From Ignatzschineria rhizosphaerae (GTDB lineage: Bacteria; Pseudomonadota; Gammaproteobacteria; Cardiobacteriales; Wohlfahrtiimonadaceae), in assembly GCF_022655595.1 (NCBI RefSeq), contig NZ_CP093379.1, positions 2,476,501-2,540,500 on the forward strand: DNA of 64,000 nucleotides, given 5' to 3'. Within the stretch, counting starts at the first letter, position 1; the number at the start of each line of letters is the position of its first letter. Below, piece by piece: positions 1 through 7,926 of the stretch. Both the position numbers and the translations under genes were made by a program. The notes below the pieces were generated by a model, which saw only the letters and a list, made by a program, of their open reading frames with translations, had not been told where the DNA came from and did not search any database.

Positions 1-27
1 TAGATCATGATTATGATTTTGACTCAT
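1..27 (-). CDS. dppC: Dipeptide ABC transporter permease DppC, N-terminal fragment
   Basis: Only the first nine codons (MSQNHNHDL) lie in the window; the gene runs off the left edge. The ATG at 27 follows a GGGGGAT ribosome binding site and begins 10 bases after the dppB stop. Known E. coli DppC also begins MSQ, and dppC follows dppB in the dpp operon. The assignment therefore rests mostly on position. The product would be the second inner-membrane permease subunit of the dipeptide importer. Confidence 0.6.
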
Positions 28-37
28 CTGATCCCCC

Positions 38-1054
38 TTATTTATGTCTGATACGAGGATTCACGACCCCGTAAAGTAGATCTACAACTAAGTTCACAAG
101 GATAATGAGCGTTGCAACTAACAATACGCCACCTTGAACCACAGGATAATCTCGGCGCTGCAACGCTTCAATTAACCAACGTCCAACACCTGGCCATGAA
201 AAGATGGTCTCTGTTAATATCGCACCGCCAAGCATTGTCCCCACTTGTAAACCAATAACAGTAACTACGGGAATCAAAGCATTTCTAAGTGCATGAATTA
301 AGATAATTCGCCCGCGCCCTAAGCCCTTAGCTCTTGCCGTTAAAATATAATCTTCACTTAAAACTTCAAGCATAGAAGAGCGAGTCATTCGTACTATGAC
401 TGCTAAAGGGATCGTTCCTAGCACAATTGCCGGTAAGATAATATGATGCACCGCATCCCAAAAATCTCCCTCTTCCCCAAAGAAGAAGGTATCAATGAGC
501 ATAAACCCTGTTAAAGGATCTCGATCATCTAAAAACACCATATCACTCACACGTCCTGATACCGGTGTTAAGTCAAACTGCACAGAGACAAGCAAAATAA
601 GCATCATCCCCCACCAGAAGATCGGCATAGAATAACCCGTTAAAGAGATCCCAACTGCCGTATGATCAAAGATGGATCCTCGTTTTACCGCTGCTAAAAC
701 ACCTGTTGGGATGCCGACAATCACGGCAAAAAGCATGGCACAAATCGCAAGCTCTAATGTTGCTTTAAAACGCGGGACAAACTCCGTCCAAACGGGTCTT
801 TGCGTCACAAGAGAGTTTCCTAAATCTCCGTGGAAAATCCCTTTTAAATAATCCCAATACTGAATGATATAAGGCTGGTCATAGCCAAATTGCGCACGAA
901 GCTCAGCATATCTTTCGGGGGTAATTCCACGCTCCCCTGCTAAAATTAAGATAGGGTCACCCGGAATCAGATGGATAAAGATAAACGTTAATAGCGTAAT
1001 CCCAATAAATGTCGGGATGACCATACCAAAACGCCGAAAGAAAAATTGAATCAT
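38..1054 (-). CDS. dppB: Dipeptide ABC transporter permease DppB
   Basis: Inner-membrane permease of the dipeptide importer, pairing with DppC to pass DppA-delivered peptides. The protein reads MIQFFFRRFGMVIPTFIGIT at its start and is near-collinear with E. coli DppB through TGYSMPIFWWGMM, MVFLDDRDPLTGFMLID and the C-terminal VVNPRIRH. The binding-protein-dependent permease (EAA) loop is seen as ARAKGLGRGRIILIHALRNA. The ATG at 1054 gives 338 residues, the family length; an upstream in-frame start at 1096 would add 14 residues with no family match. It lies downstream of dppA in the same direction, separated by two hairpins that probably lower its expression relative to dppA. Confidence 0.95.
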   Translation of the reverse strand: MIQFFFRRFGMVIPTFIGITLLTFIFIHLIPGDPILILAGERGITPERYAELRAQFGYDQPYIIQYWDYLKGIFHGDLGNSLVTQRPVWTEFVPRFKATLELAICAMLFAVIVGIPTGVLAAVKRGSIFDHTAVGISLTGYSMPIFWWGMMLILLVSVQFDLTPVSGRVSDMVFLDDRDPLTGFMLIDTFFFGEEGDFWDAVHHIILPAIVLGTIPLAVIVRMTRSSMLEVLSEDYILTARAKGLGRGRIILIHALRNALIPVVTVIGLQVGTMLGGAILTETIFSWPGVGRWLIEALQRRDYPVVQGGVLLVATLIILVNLVVDLLYGVVNPRIRHK

Positions 1055-1103
1055 AATATTTCCATGATGGCTGATTAAACAATAAGAAAGATCCAAATAA
1101 AAG

Positions 1104-1127
1104 AGCGCCAGAAACGATACTGGCGCT
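1104..1127 (-). terminator. Hairpin between dppA and dppB (partial terminator)
   Basis: AGCGCCAG and CTGGCGCT form an 8-bp GC-rich stem with an 8-base loop. Read on the minus strand it is followed by CTTTTATTT. It lies downstream of the dppA stop and upstream of dppB, where an attenuating terminator would explain the excess of binding protein over permease typical of such operons. Confidence 0.6.
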
Positions 1128-1137
1128 TATTTTGATC

Positions 1138-1169
1138 GTCTACTGTGATTAAAACTTATCACAGTAGAC
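1138..1169. repeat. Perfect 12-bp inverted repeat downstream of dppA
   Basis: GTCTACTGTGAT and ATCACAGTAGAC are exact reverse complements around an 8-base loop. No T-tract follows in either direction, so it looks more like an mRNA-stabilising 3' hairpin for dppA than a terminator. The arms resemble a CRP half-site, but the spacing between TGTGA and TCACA is 10, not 6. Confidence 0.6.
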
Positions 1170-1218
1170 TCCTCATAAAGAGTAGATCTTATCAATTTTT
1201 AAAGAACAACAATTGTCA

Positions 1219-2850
1219 CTATTTCTCTTCAACATCAACCTGATAGAAGTTATGTGTCCCAAGTGGATCGATTGTATAATTCACAACTTCTTTACGCACA
1301 GGCATATAAACCGTTGAGTGAGCAATATTTAACACCGGTTGTTCACGATGTTGAATCTCTTGCGCTTCACGATAAAGTGCAACACGTTTATCATGATCTG
1401 TTGTTGAACGTGCTTCTGTGAGAAGTTTGTCAAAATCTTCATTACACCAACGTGAATAGTTCGAGCCAGAATTCACCGCATCACAGCTTAAAAGGAATGA
1501 GTAGAAGTTATCAGGATCCCCATTATCCCCAGTCCATCCCATAAGCACCGTATCATGCTCACCATGACGGATACGAGTTAAATACTCGCCCCACTCATAA
1601 GTGACAATATTTGCTTTCACGCCAATTTTTGCCCAGTCAGCTTGAATCATCTCCGCCATACGACGCGCATTTGGGTTATAAGGGCGTTGTACCGGCATTG
1701 CCCAGAGCGAGATCTCAAAACCATCTTTTACCCCTGCTTTTTCAAGCAATGCTTTTGCTTTCTCGACATCATATTCATAATCTTCGATATCGTCGTTATA
1801 GCTCCACATTGTTGGGGGAATAAAGTTCTTCGCAGCTTGGGCGTTACCTTGGAAAATCGCATCGATAATATCAGCTTTATTCACCGCTAAGCTCAATGCT
1901 TGACGCACCTCTAACTTATCAAGCGGCTTTTTATCCATGTTAAATGCTAAGTAACCGATATTTAATCCTGTCAGCTCTTTAACTTCCAAGTTTTCATCTT
2001 TTTGCATACGCTCAAGGTCTGCAAGGTTTGGATAAGGCATTACATGACACTCACCCTTTTGCAGTTTTGCATAACGCACAGCAGCATCAGGCGTGATGGA
2101 GAAAACTAAACGGTCTAGTTTTGCCGGCGTTCCAAAATAATCATTAAACTTTGTATAAAGAATACGGGAATCTTGCTGATATTGTCTAAACTCAAAAGGT
2201 CCTGTGCCAATTGGTACTAAGTCGATCTGCTCCGGCGTGCCTTTTGCTAATAAGACATCGCCATACTCTGCAGATAAAATGGAAGCAAATGCCATCGCAA
2301 GGTTTGCCAAAAATGGTGACTCAGGGCGAGTTAAGGTAATTTTAACCGTATAATCATCTAACTTATCAACCGAGCTAATTAACTCGTTAAACCCCATTGC
2401 CTCAAAGTACTCAAACTGACGGCTTGAGACATTATGATAGGGATGTTCTTTATTCATCTGTCTTTCAAAAGTAAAGACTACATCATCGGCATTAAAATCA
2501 CGTGTTGGCTTAAAATCCCGATTACTATGGAATTTTACGCCCTTACGAAGATGGAAGGTAAACTCCTTACCATCCTCACTCACATCCCAAGATTCTGCTA
2601 AGCTTGGTTCAAATTCTGTTGTTCCTAATTTAAATTCTGTTAAACGGCTGTAAATAGGAATACCACTCGCATCAAAGGTCGTCCCTGTTGATGAGAGTTG
2701 TGGGTTAAATGTTTCAGGAGAAGCTTCAGAACAGTAAACCAATGTTGCTGCGCTTGCGCTCCCCATTGCTAATGCACCGACGATTGCAATCGCCCCTAGG
2801 CTCTTTTTAACGCCCGTGCTTAGCTTTGACAATAATAAATTATCGCTCAT
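1219..2850 (-). CDS. dppA: Periplasmic dipeptide-binding protein DppA (second tandem copy)
   Basis: Substrate-binding protein of the dipeptide importer (SBP family 5), 543 residues. A signal peptide (about residues 1-34, basic GVKK then a hydrophobic stretch ending SASA) precedes mature [17 protein letters not shown], a match to E. coli DppA. Conserved stretches include [38 protein letters not shown] and [22 protein letters not shown] ribosome binding site precedes the ATG. It is the dppB-proximal member of a tandem pair; the other copy (3600-5228) is about 80% identical by eye. The pair may differ in peptide preference, or the duplication may raise dosage. Confidence 0.95.
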   Translation of the reverse strand: MSDNLLLSKLSTGVKKSLGAIAIVGALAMGSASAATLVYCSEASPETFNPQLSSTGTTFDASGIPIYSRLTEFKLGTTEFEPSLAESWDVSEDGKEFTFHLRKGVKFHSNRDFKPTRDFNADDVVFTFERQMNKEHPYHNVSSRQFEYFEAMGFNELISSVDKLDDYTVKITLTRPESPFLANLAMAFASILSAEYGDVLLAKGTPEQIDLVPIGTGPFEFRQYQQDSRILYTKFNDYFGTPAKLDRLVFSITPDAAVRYAKLQKGECHVMPYPNLADLERMQKDENLEVKELTGLNIGYLAFNMDKKPLDKLEVRQALSLAVNKADIIDAIFQGNAQAAKNFIPPTMWSYNDDIEDYEYDVEKAKALLEKAGVKDGFEISLWAMPVQRPYNPNARRMAEMIQADWAKIGVKANIVTYEWGEYLTRIRHGEHDTVLMGWTGDNGDPDNFYSFLLSCDAVNSGSNYSRWCNEDFDKLLTEARSTTDHDKRVALYREAQEIQHREQPVLNIAHSTVYMPVRKEVVNYTIDPLGTHNFYQVDVEEK

Positions 2851-2940
2851 AACTCTCTCCTTAATACCTTTTGAAAAGTGGTAGATTTTATCTCGTAATA
2901 TTTTTAGTATTTTTACAATGTAGAAACGTAGAATTAATGA

Positions 2941-2958
2941 TTAGATTTTAAAATCTAA
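2941..2958. promoter_or_regulatory. 18-bp perfect palindrome upstream of dppA
   Basis: TTAGATTTTAAAATCTAA is a perfect dyad about 90 bases upstream of the dppA ATG. A degenerate version (TTAGATTGTTATAACTTAA) occupies the matching place upstream of the other dppA copy. It could be an operator; AT-rich chance palindromes are also possible. Confidence 0.3.
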
Positions 2959-3273
2959 TAAACAGACATAGCGTGATAAGAAGATAAATCCCTTATCAAC
3001 AATAAGATAGCCTTCGTAATTATTTTTATCATCATTTAATTCTGCTCTCATTAATGATTACCTTTAATTCCCCTAAAAAGCAATATTTTTACGCTATTTT
3101 TTTCAAATAAACACCGAATTTACTAGCATTTTTGACGGTAGACATATAATTCATGTTTAATTAAAAAATCAAAAGTCAGATTAAACCTTAATGTTTTACG
3201 CTTTAATAAGCGGGAATTTATATCATCATTTCCCTTAAGCTTAAAAAGGCTTACCGACTTGTATAGTAAAATT

Positions 3274-3415
3274 GATTTAAAAGTCACGGAATGAGATTGC
3301 CAGCATATCGGTTATGAGAAGCACAAGAATCGTTCTATCCGGCATCAGGCAAACTGATTTGATGTACACGCTATACCACTTTACTTTTAAAATCGCTTTT
3401 ATTAAACCAAATCGG
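3274..3415 (+). repeat. Dispersed intergenic repeat, copy A
   Basis: A copy of a roughly 140-bp family described in the findings. The core contains AAGAATCGTTCTATCCGGC, followed by GGCAAACTGATTTGATG and a right end TTAAACCAAATCGG. It lies in the 750-bp gap between the two dppA genes. The only open frame here (3277-3558, minus) lies over the repeat and has no protein-like features. Confidence 0.75.
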
Positions 3416-3434
3416 TTACTTAAGATGGCAAAAT

Positions 3435-3468
3435 AAAGTGGCAAAGCCCTTAAGAACTTTGCCACTTT
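3435..3468 (-). terminator. Terminator of the upstream dppA copy
   Basis: AAAGTGGCAAAG and CTTTGCCACTTT form a perfect 12-bp stem with a 10-base loop about 130 bases after the stop of the dppA at 3600-5228. On the minus strand it continues ATTTTGCC. It separates the two dppA copies transcriptionally. Confidence 0.7.
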
Positions 3469-3599
3469 ATCTGCTATTACTAATATCTTTGATTTTAAAA
3501 GACCTATCTTACGGAGAGAGGGAATGCTTGCATTCTTATGACTATCTCTTACCCGCAATTTAAATCCACAGCTTTTCTTAACGCTATTGCACTATTAAT

Positions 3600-5228
3600 C
3601 TACTCATCGATATCAACTTGAGAAAAATTATGTAATCCAAGTGGATCAACCACATAATCTTTAACCTCTTTTCTTACCGGCATAAAGACTTGGGCATGCG
3701 CAATATTAAAGACAGGTTGCTCACGATAAAGGATCTCTTGCGCCTTTTTATAAAGGGCAATTCGCTTATCTTGATCCGTCGTTGCAGTCGCTGCTACTAA
3801 TAACTCATCAAACTCAGGGTGACACCATTTAGAGTAATTAGAGCCCGCTTCAGAAGCCGCGCAGCTTAATAAAATTGAGAAGAAGTTATCAGGATCCCCA
3901 TTATCCCCAGTCCATCCCATCAATGTCGTATCATGCTCGCCATTACGAAGACGGGTTAAATACTCGCCCCACTCATAAGTGACAATATTTGCTTTGACCC
4001 CAATTTTTGCCCAATCAGCTTGAATCATCTCCGCCATTCGGCGCGCATTTGGATTATAAGGCCGCTGAACTGGCATAGCCCAAAGAGTGATTTCAAAACC
4101 ATCAGCTACCCCCGCCTTCGCTAACAGGGCTTTTGCTTCTTCAGGATTATAGTCATAATCCTGAATTTCATCGTTATATCCCCACATTGTTGGCGGAATA
4201 AAATTCTTCGCAGATTCTGCACTTCCTTGATAAATCGCATCAAGAATATCCGCTTTATTAATCGCTAAACTTAAGGCTTGGCGTACTTCTAACTTATCAA
4301 GCGGCTTTTTATCCATATTAAAAGCTAAATAACCGATATTAATCCCGGTACGCTCTTTGACCTCAATATCCTTATGATTTTGCATTCGCTCTAGATCTGC
4401 AAGATTAGGATAAGGCATCACATGACATTCCCCTTTTTGTAGCTTTGCAAAGCGCACCGCAGGATCTGGGGTAATAGAGAAGATTAAACGATCTAGTTTA
4501 GCCGGCGTTCCAAAATAATCATTAAATTTAGTAAAGAGGATTCTTGAATCCGCCTCATAGGATCTTAGCTGAAAAGGCCCTGTACCAATGGGATTAATAT
4601 CAATCTCTTCAGGCTTGCCTTTTGCGAGCAATTGCTCGGCATATTCTGCTGATAAAATAGAGGCAAAAGTCATCGCTAGATTTGGCAGAAAAGTGGCATC
4701 AGGTCTTGTTAATCTAATTTTAACAGTAGATTCATCAATTTTTTCAACAGATTCTATTAACTCAGGGAATCCCATAGATTCAAAATACTCAAATTGACGG
4801 CTCGAAACGTTATGATAGGGGTGGGATTTATCCATTTGTCTAGCAAAAGTAAAAACCACATCATCAGCATTAAAATCACGAGTCGGTTTAAATGTACGAT
4901 TACTATGGAATTTAACGCCCTTACGAAGATGGAAGATAAACTCTTTCCCATCCTCACTCACATCCCAAGACTCGGCTAAACTCGGTTCAAACTCTGTCGT
5001 TCCTAGCTTAAACTCCGTTAACCGGTTATACATCGGAATGCCGCTGGCATCAAATGTCGTGCCTGAGGAAGCAAGTTGTGGGTTAAATGTTTCAGGTGAA
5101 GCCTCTGAACAATAAACTAATGTCGCGGCGCTAGCACTTGCAAAAATTAAAGAACTTGCCACGACAATGGCTCCCAATCCTTTTTTAACCCCCATATTTA
5201 ACTTCGATAATATTAAATGATCTCGCAT
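3600..5228 (-). CDS. dppA: Periplasmic dipeptide-binding protein DppA (first tandem copy)
   Basis: A 542-residue SBP family 5 protein, paralogous to its downstream neighbour over the full length. The signal peptide ends near FASASA, giving mature [17 protein letters not shown]. Differences cluster in surface segments, for example DESTVKIRLTRPDATFLPN and KDIEVKERTGINIGY, while binding-core motifs such as [13 protein letters not shown] are retained. A GGAGAGG ribosome binding site precedes the ATG. Part of the upstream leader is also similar between copies (for example TAATGATTACCTT), so the duplication probably included the promoter. Its own terminator suggests monocistronic expression. Confidence 0.94.
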   Translation of the reverse strand: MRDHLILSKLNMGVKKGLGAIVVASSLIFASASAATLVYCSEASPETFNPQLASSGTTFDASGIPMYNRLTEFKLGTTEFEPSLAESWDVSEDGKEFIFHLRKGVKFHSNRTFKPTRDFNADDVVFTFARQMDKSHPYHNVSSRQFEYFESMGFPELIESVEKIDESTVKIRLTRPDATFLPNLAMTFASILSAEYAEQLLAKGKPEEIDINPIGTGPFQLRSYEADSRILFTKFNDYFGTPAKLDRLIFSITPDPAVRFAKLQKGECHVMPYPNLADLERMQNHKDIEVKERTGINIGYLAFNMDKKPLDKLEVRQALSLAINKADILDAIYQGSAESAKNFIPPTMWGYNDEIQDYDYNPEEAKALLAKAGVADGFEITLWAMPVQRPYNPNARRMAEMIQADWAKIGVKANIVTYEWGEYLTRLRNGEHDTTLMGWTGDNGDPDNFFSILLSCAASEAGSNYSKWCHPEFDELLVAATATTDQDKRIALYKKAQEILYREQPVFNIAHAQVFMPVRKEVKDYVVDPLGLHNFSQVDIDE

Positions 5229-5529
5229 AACCTCTCCTTAAATACCTCTGATAAAAAACTCCGGCTCATAACGCGCTTTATTGTTTTGATAATATTGATG
5301 ATGCAGCGCTAGATTAATGGTTAGATTGTTATAACTTAATAAGCCGAGCACTAATAATCACGATGAATAAATCCGCAGATATCGGCTCTTTTGACTTTAT
5401 CGTTATATTTTATTGTTATATATACTAATATAATTTTAGTACTAACTAATGATTACCTTGATTTTCAAAAGATTGCAACAATAACATGCTTATTCACGAC
5501 CCTTTTTCAATAATCCCTAAATATATAGT

Positions 5530-5675
5530 CGATTTGGTTTAAGAAACTTAATCTTAAAAGTAAAAGAGCAGAGCATATACATCCAATCAGCTAGCACGAT
5601 GCTCGGTTGAGCGATTCTTGGATTTTTCATAACCGATGCGCTAGGAACCTTTTAGTCATTTTTAAACCGACTTAA
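5530..5675 (-). repeat. Dispersed intergenic repeat, copy F
   Basis: An inverted copy of the 140-bp family. The reverse strand reads GCGCATCGGTTATGAAAAAT, then CCAAGAATCGCTCAACCGAG and GATTGGATGTATATGC. Both ends carry the imperfect terminal inverted repeat (CGATTTGGTTTAAG on the left, TTTAAACCGACTTA on the right), so this copy shows the element boundaries best. It lies in the 650-bp gap upstream of the first dppA. Confidence 0.7.
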
Positions 5676-5692
5676 CTATAAAATGACAATAA

Positions 5693-5722
5693 AAAAGAGA
5701 ACCTTGTCTAAGATTCTCTCTT
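5693..5722 (-). terminator. Terminator of the TSUP gene
   Basis: AAGAGAACCTT and AAGATTCTCT fold into an imperfect stem about 160 bases beyond the TSUP stop. A-rich DNA on its left gives a U-tract when read on the minus strand. Confidence 0.5.
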
Positions 5723-5880
5723 TATGCTTTTGATTCAATACCTTTATAGATCTTTTTAACAAACCTCCCTAATCATTATTAGGGTCGATTCAAAGCTCAT
5801 AACTATAACCCTTTATTACCCAATCATCTGCTACTAGCTAATGATATATAAAGGAAGGGATCAGATTAATAACTGGCTAT

Positions 5881-6651
5881 TTAAAATAGATTCATGACCC
5901 ATTGGGATAGTGGATTAGTCGGCTCTAAAAGTAGTTTAATCGCCATTGCGATACTCATTATAATCAATAAAGGGCGAATCACTCTCCCCCCATATTTAAC
6001 AGCAAATCGAGCACCTAACTGCGCCCCGATAAAAGCGCCGACTGCCATTAATACACCAAGCAGAACTTGCATCTCTCCTGAAAAAGCAAATATCGCAAAG
6101 GAGCCAATATTCGAGGCAAAGTTTGCTAACTTTGTTTCCGCAATAGCATTCACCAAAGAGCTTCCTAGCATCAGTACAAATGCCACCATAAAGAAAGAAC
6201 CGGTACCAGGGCCAAAGATTCCATCATAAAATCCAATTAAAGGAACAAATGTTAAAAGAAACAGGGTTCTTGAGATCTTCGCGCACTTCTCTTTAGCATC
6301 TAAATTAGGGGAAAACACAAAGTAGGTAGCGACACATAAAAGCAAAATAGGTACTACAACTTGTAAAAAAGTTGCCGGCAATCTAGTGGCTAAGAGTGCA
6401 CCAATAACGCCGCCACTTAATGCCATAAAAAAGACCCATTTTGAGTGCTTCCAGCTAATTAATCCCTTGCGAAAAAAAGCAAATGTCGCAGAAAAAGAAC
6501 CCGCTGAGGATTGCAGCTTATTCGTTGCTAATGCTTGTACCGGAGATAAGCCCGATAAAAGAAGTGCCGGCAAAGTAATTAAACCGCCACCACCGGCAAT
6601 GGCATCAATAAATCCTGCAACCATTGCTACAAACATTAAAATCAGGATCAT
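5881..6651 (-). CDS. TSUP family (TauE/SafE, YfcA-type) membrane transporter
   Basis: Predicted inner-membrane anion exporter of the TauE/SafE family; members move sulfite, sulfoacetate or other organosulfur anions. I see about eight hydrophobic segments and the family's glycine-rich N-terminal motif FIDAIAGGGGLITLPALL, then ALATNKLQSSAGSF, and the second-repeat equivalent GFYDGIFGPGTGSF. The ATG at 6651 is preferred over 6663 because AGGAGAA sits five bases upstream; this gives 256 residues. It stands alone and divergent from the hydrolase at 7012. The substrate cannot be deduced. Confidence 0.88.
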   Translation of the reverse strand: MILILMFVAMVAGFIDAIAGGGGLITLPALLLSGLSPVQALATNKLQSSAGSFSATFAFFRKGLISWKHSKWVFFMALSGGVIGALLATRLPATFLQVVVPILLLCVATYFVFSPNLDAKEKCAKISRTLFLLTFVPLIGFYDGIFGPGTGSFFMVAFVLMLGSSLVNAIAETKLANFASNIGSFAIFAFSGEMQVLLGVLMAVGAFIGAQLGARFAVKYGGRVIRPLLIIMSIAMAIKLLLEPTNPLSQWVMNLF

Positions 6652-6700
6652 TTCTCCTGCCATACCTTCCCCACTTCGATCTTGTTATCATAATAAGCAT

Positions 6701-6748
6701 TGATGTCATAAGTCAGAATAAAACCTTTTATTCTGACTTATGACATCA
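6701..6748. repeat. Perfect 23-bp inverted repeat with a 2-base loop
   Basis: Left arm 6701-6723 begins TGATGTCATAAGTCAG; right arm 6726-6748 ends CTGACTTATGACATCA. The arms are exact reverse complements and only CC separates them. It lies in the divergent intergenic region between the TSUP gene and the hydrolase, so it does not terminate a neighbouring gene. It could be a cruciform, an operator, or a remnant of a mobile element. Confidence 0.8.
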
Positions 6749-6846
6749 TTTAAAATTGAATGAAATAGCCATATCATCAAGAATACTCTTAATCCATTGC
6801 TAGTTTACTCTTCACAGCAAGCAGTGTATCAAACCCACTCATAAGA

Positions 6847-6870
6847 CGGTTATAAAATTATTTATAACCG
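6847..6870. promoter_or_regulatory. Second perfect dyad in the same divergent region
   Basis: CGGTTATAAA, ATTA, TTTATAACCG: a perfect 10-bp inverted repeat with a 4-base centre, about 140 bases before the hydrolase start. Its size and position would suit a repressor operator. No regulator gene is adjacent. Confidence 0.4.
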
Positions 6871-7011
6871 CTTAAATGCTGGTAATAAAAATGGGAAGAC
6901 TCTGATTAGCCCCGCATAATCTTCACCTTGTGCTATATAATTCTGCTACATTGGTATTAGCTTCATCACAAAATTTATTCAGACAATAAAAGATCACTTG
7001 GGATATTCACT

Positions 7012-7806
7012 ATGAAAAGATTACTGTTAGGCATCGACTTACAAAATGATTTTTGTCACCCTGAAGGTAAGCTCTATGTACAAGGGGCTAGTGATGATCT
7101 ATTTAATATTTTACGCTTATTAGAAAATGCCGGCTCTGCCTTTGATGAAATCTTAATCAGCATGGATTCACATCTTCCTATTCATATTGCGCACCCTAGC
7201 TACTGGCGAAATCAGAAAGGGGAGATGCCAACGCCATTTACAGATATTACTTATCAAGATCTTATTGATCAAAAATGGATTCCCCAATACTATCCTGAGT
7301 TTAGTGAACGCTACCTACAAGGGCTCACCACAATGGCTTATCAGTGCACCATCTGGCCGCCACACTGTTTAATAGGGACTAAAGGCTGGGAGCTACCGGA
7401 TGCGCTCTATGCAGTTTTAACGCATTGGTCCCATCAAAGCGGTAAAAACTTTGAACTCTATAATAAAGGAAGTAATCCTTTTACCGAGCATTACAGCATT
7501 CTTAAAGCTGCCGTTGCCTTTCCTGAAGCGCCTTCAACACTTCTTGATGTAGCGCTTCTTACTAAGTTTGAAAGCTTTGATGAAATTGTGATAGTGGGGG
7601 AAGCGATGGATTTTTGCGTTGCGAGTACCATTGCAGATATCATGAAACACGCCCCTGAATTATTACAAAGAATCATCATTTTATCAGACTGCATGTCCAA
7701 TATTATTACCGATAATCAGATCTCAGAAACAGTATATGATATTGCCCAAAAGCTTGGAGCAACGCTAATAAGTAGCGATCAATTCTTACAAAGATTGCCG
7801 GCATAA
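7012..7806 (+). CDS. Nicotinamidase-like cysteine hydrolase (isochorismatase superfamily)
   Basis: Probable amidohydrolase of the nicotinamidase family, which converts nicotinamide to nicotinate for NAD salvage. Candidate triad residues are D9 (GIDLQNDF), K152 (NKGSNPFTEHYS) and C202 (GEAMDFCVAS). The D52/H54 pair (MDSH) and H118 (IWPPHCLIGTKG) match the nicotinamidase metal site. At 264 residues it is longer than the roughly 210 of E. coli PncA, with extra sequence around residues 60-110. The pnuC gene 2.5 kb downstream supports a role in NAD salvage, but the substrate of this longer subgroup is uncertain. Confidence 0.8.
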   Translation: MKRLLLGIDLQNDFCHPEGKLYVQGASDDLFNILRLLENAGSAFDEILISMDSHLPIHIAHPSYWRNQKGEMPTPFTDITYQDLIDQKWIPQYYPEFSERYLQGLTTMAYQCTIWPPHCLIGTKGWELPDALYAVLTHWSHQSGKNFELYNKGSNPFTEHYSILKAAVAFPEAPSTLLDVALLTKFESFDEIVIVGEAMDFCVASTIADIMKHAPELLQRIIILSDCMSNIITDNQISETVYDIAQKLGATLISSDQFLQRLPA

Positions 7807-7926
7807 ATAAGCATCTCCCTCTCTTAAAGTTTAGTTTTTTTGATAATTTACATTCTGTCGCTAGCTTCTCATTGAAAAGCGCTTATAATTGCTCGCACGA
7901 TTGATACAAAAAAAGCCAAAAGATTT

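Noticed and set aside
1138-1169. CRP site downstream of dppA (TGTGA...TCACA)
   Set aside because: The half-sites are ten bases apart instead of six, and the position after the gene suits an mRNA hairpin better.
1611-1890. Plus-strand open frames inside dppA and similar antisense frames in other genes
   Set aside because: They mirror conserved coding sequence on the other strand and lack ribosome sites or family features.
3277-3558. A 93-codon minus-strand open frame between the two dppA genes
   Set aside because: It lies over the dispersed repeat and a terminator hairpin, with no ribosome site and no recognisable protein features.
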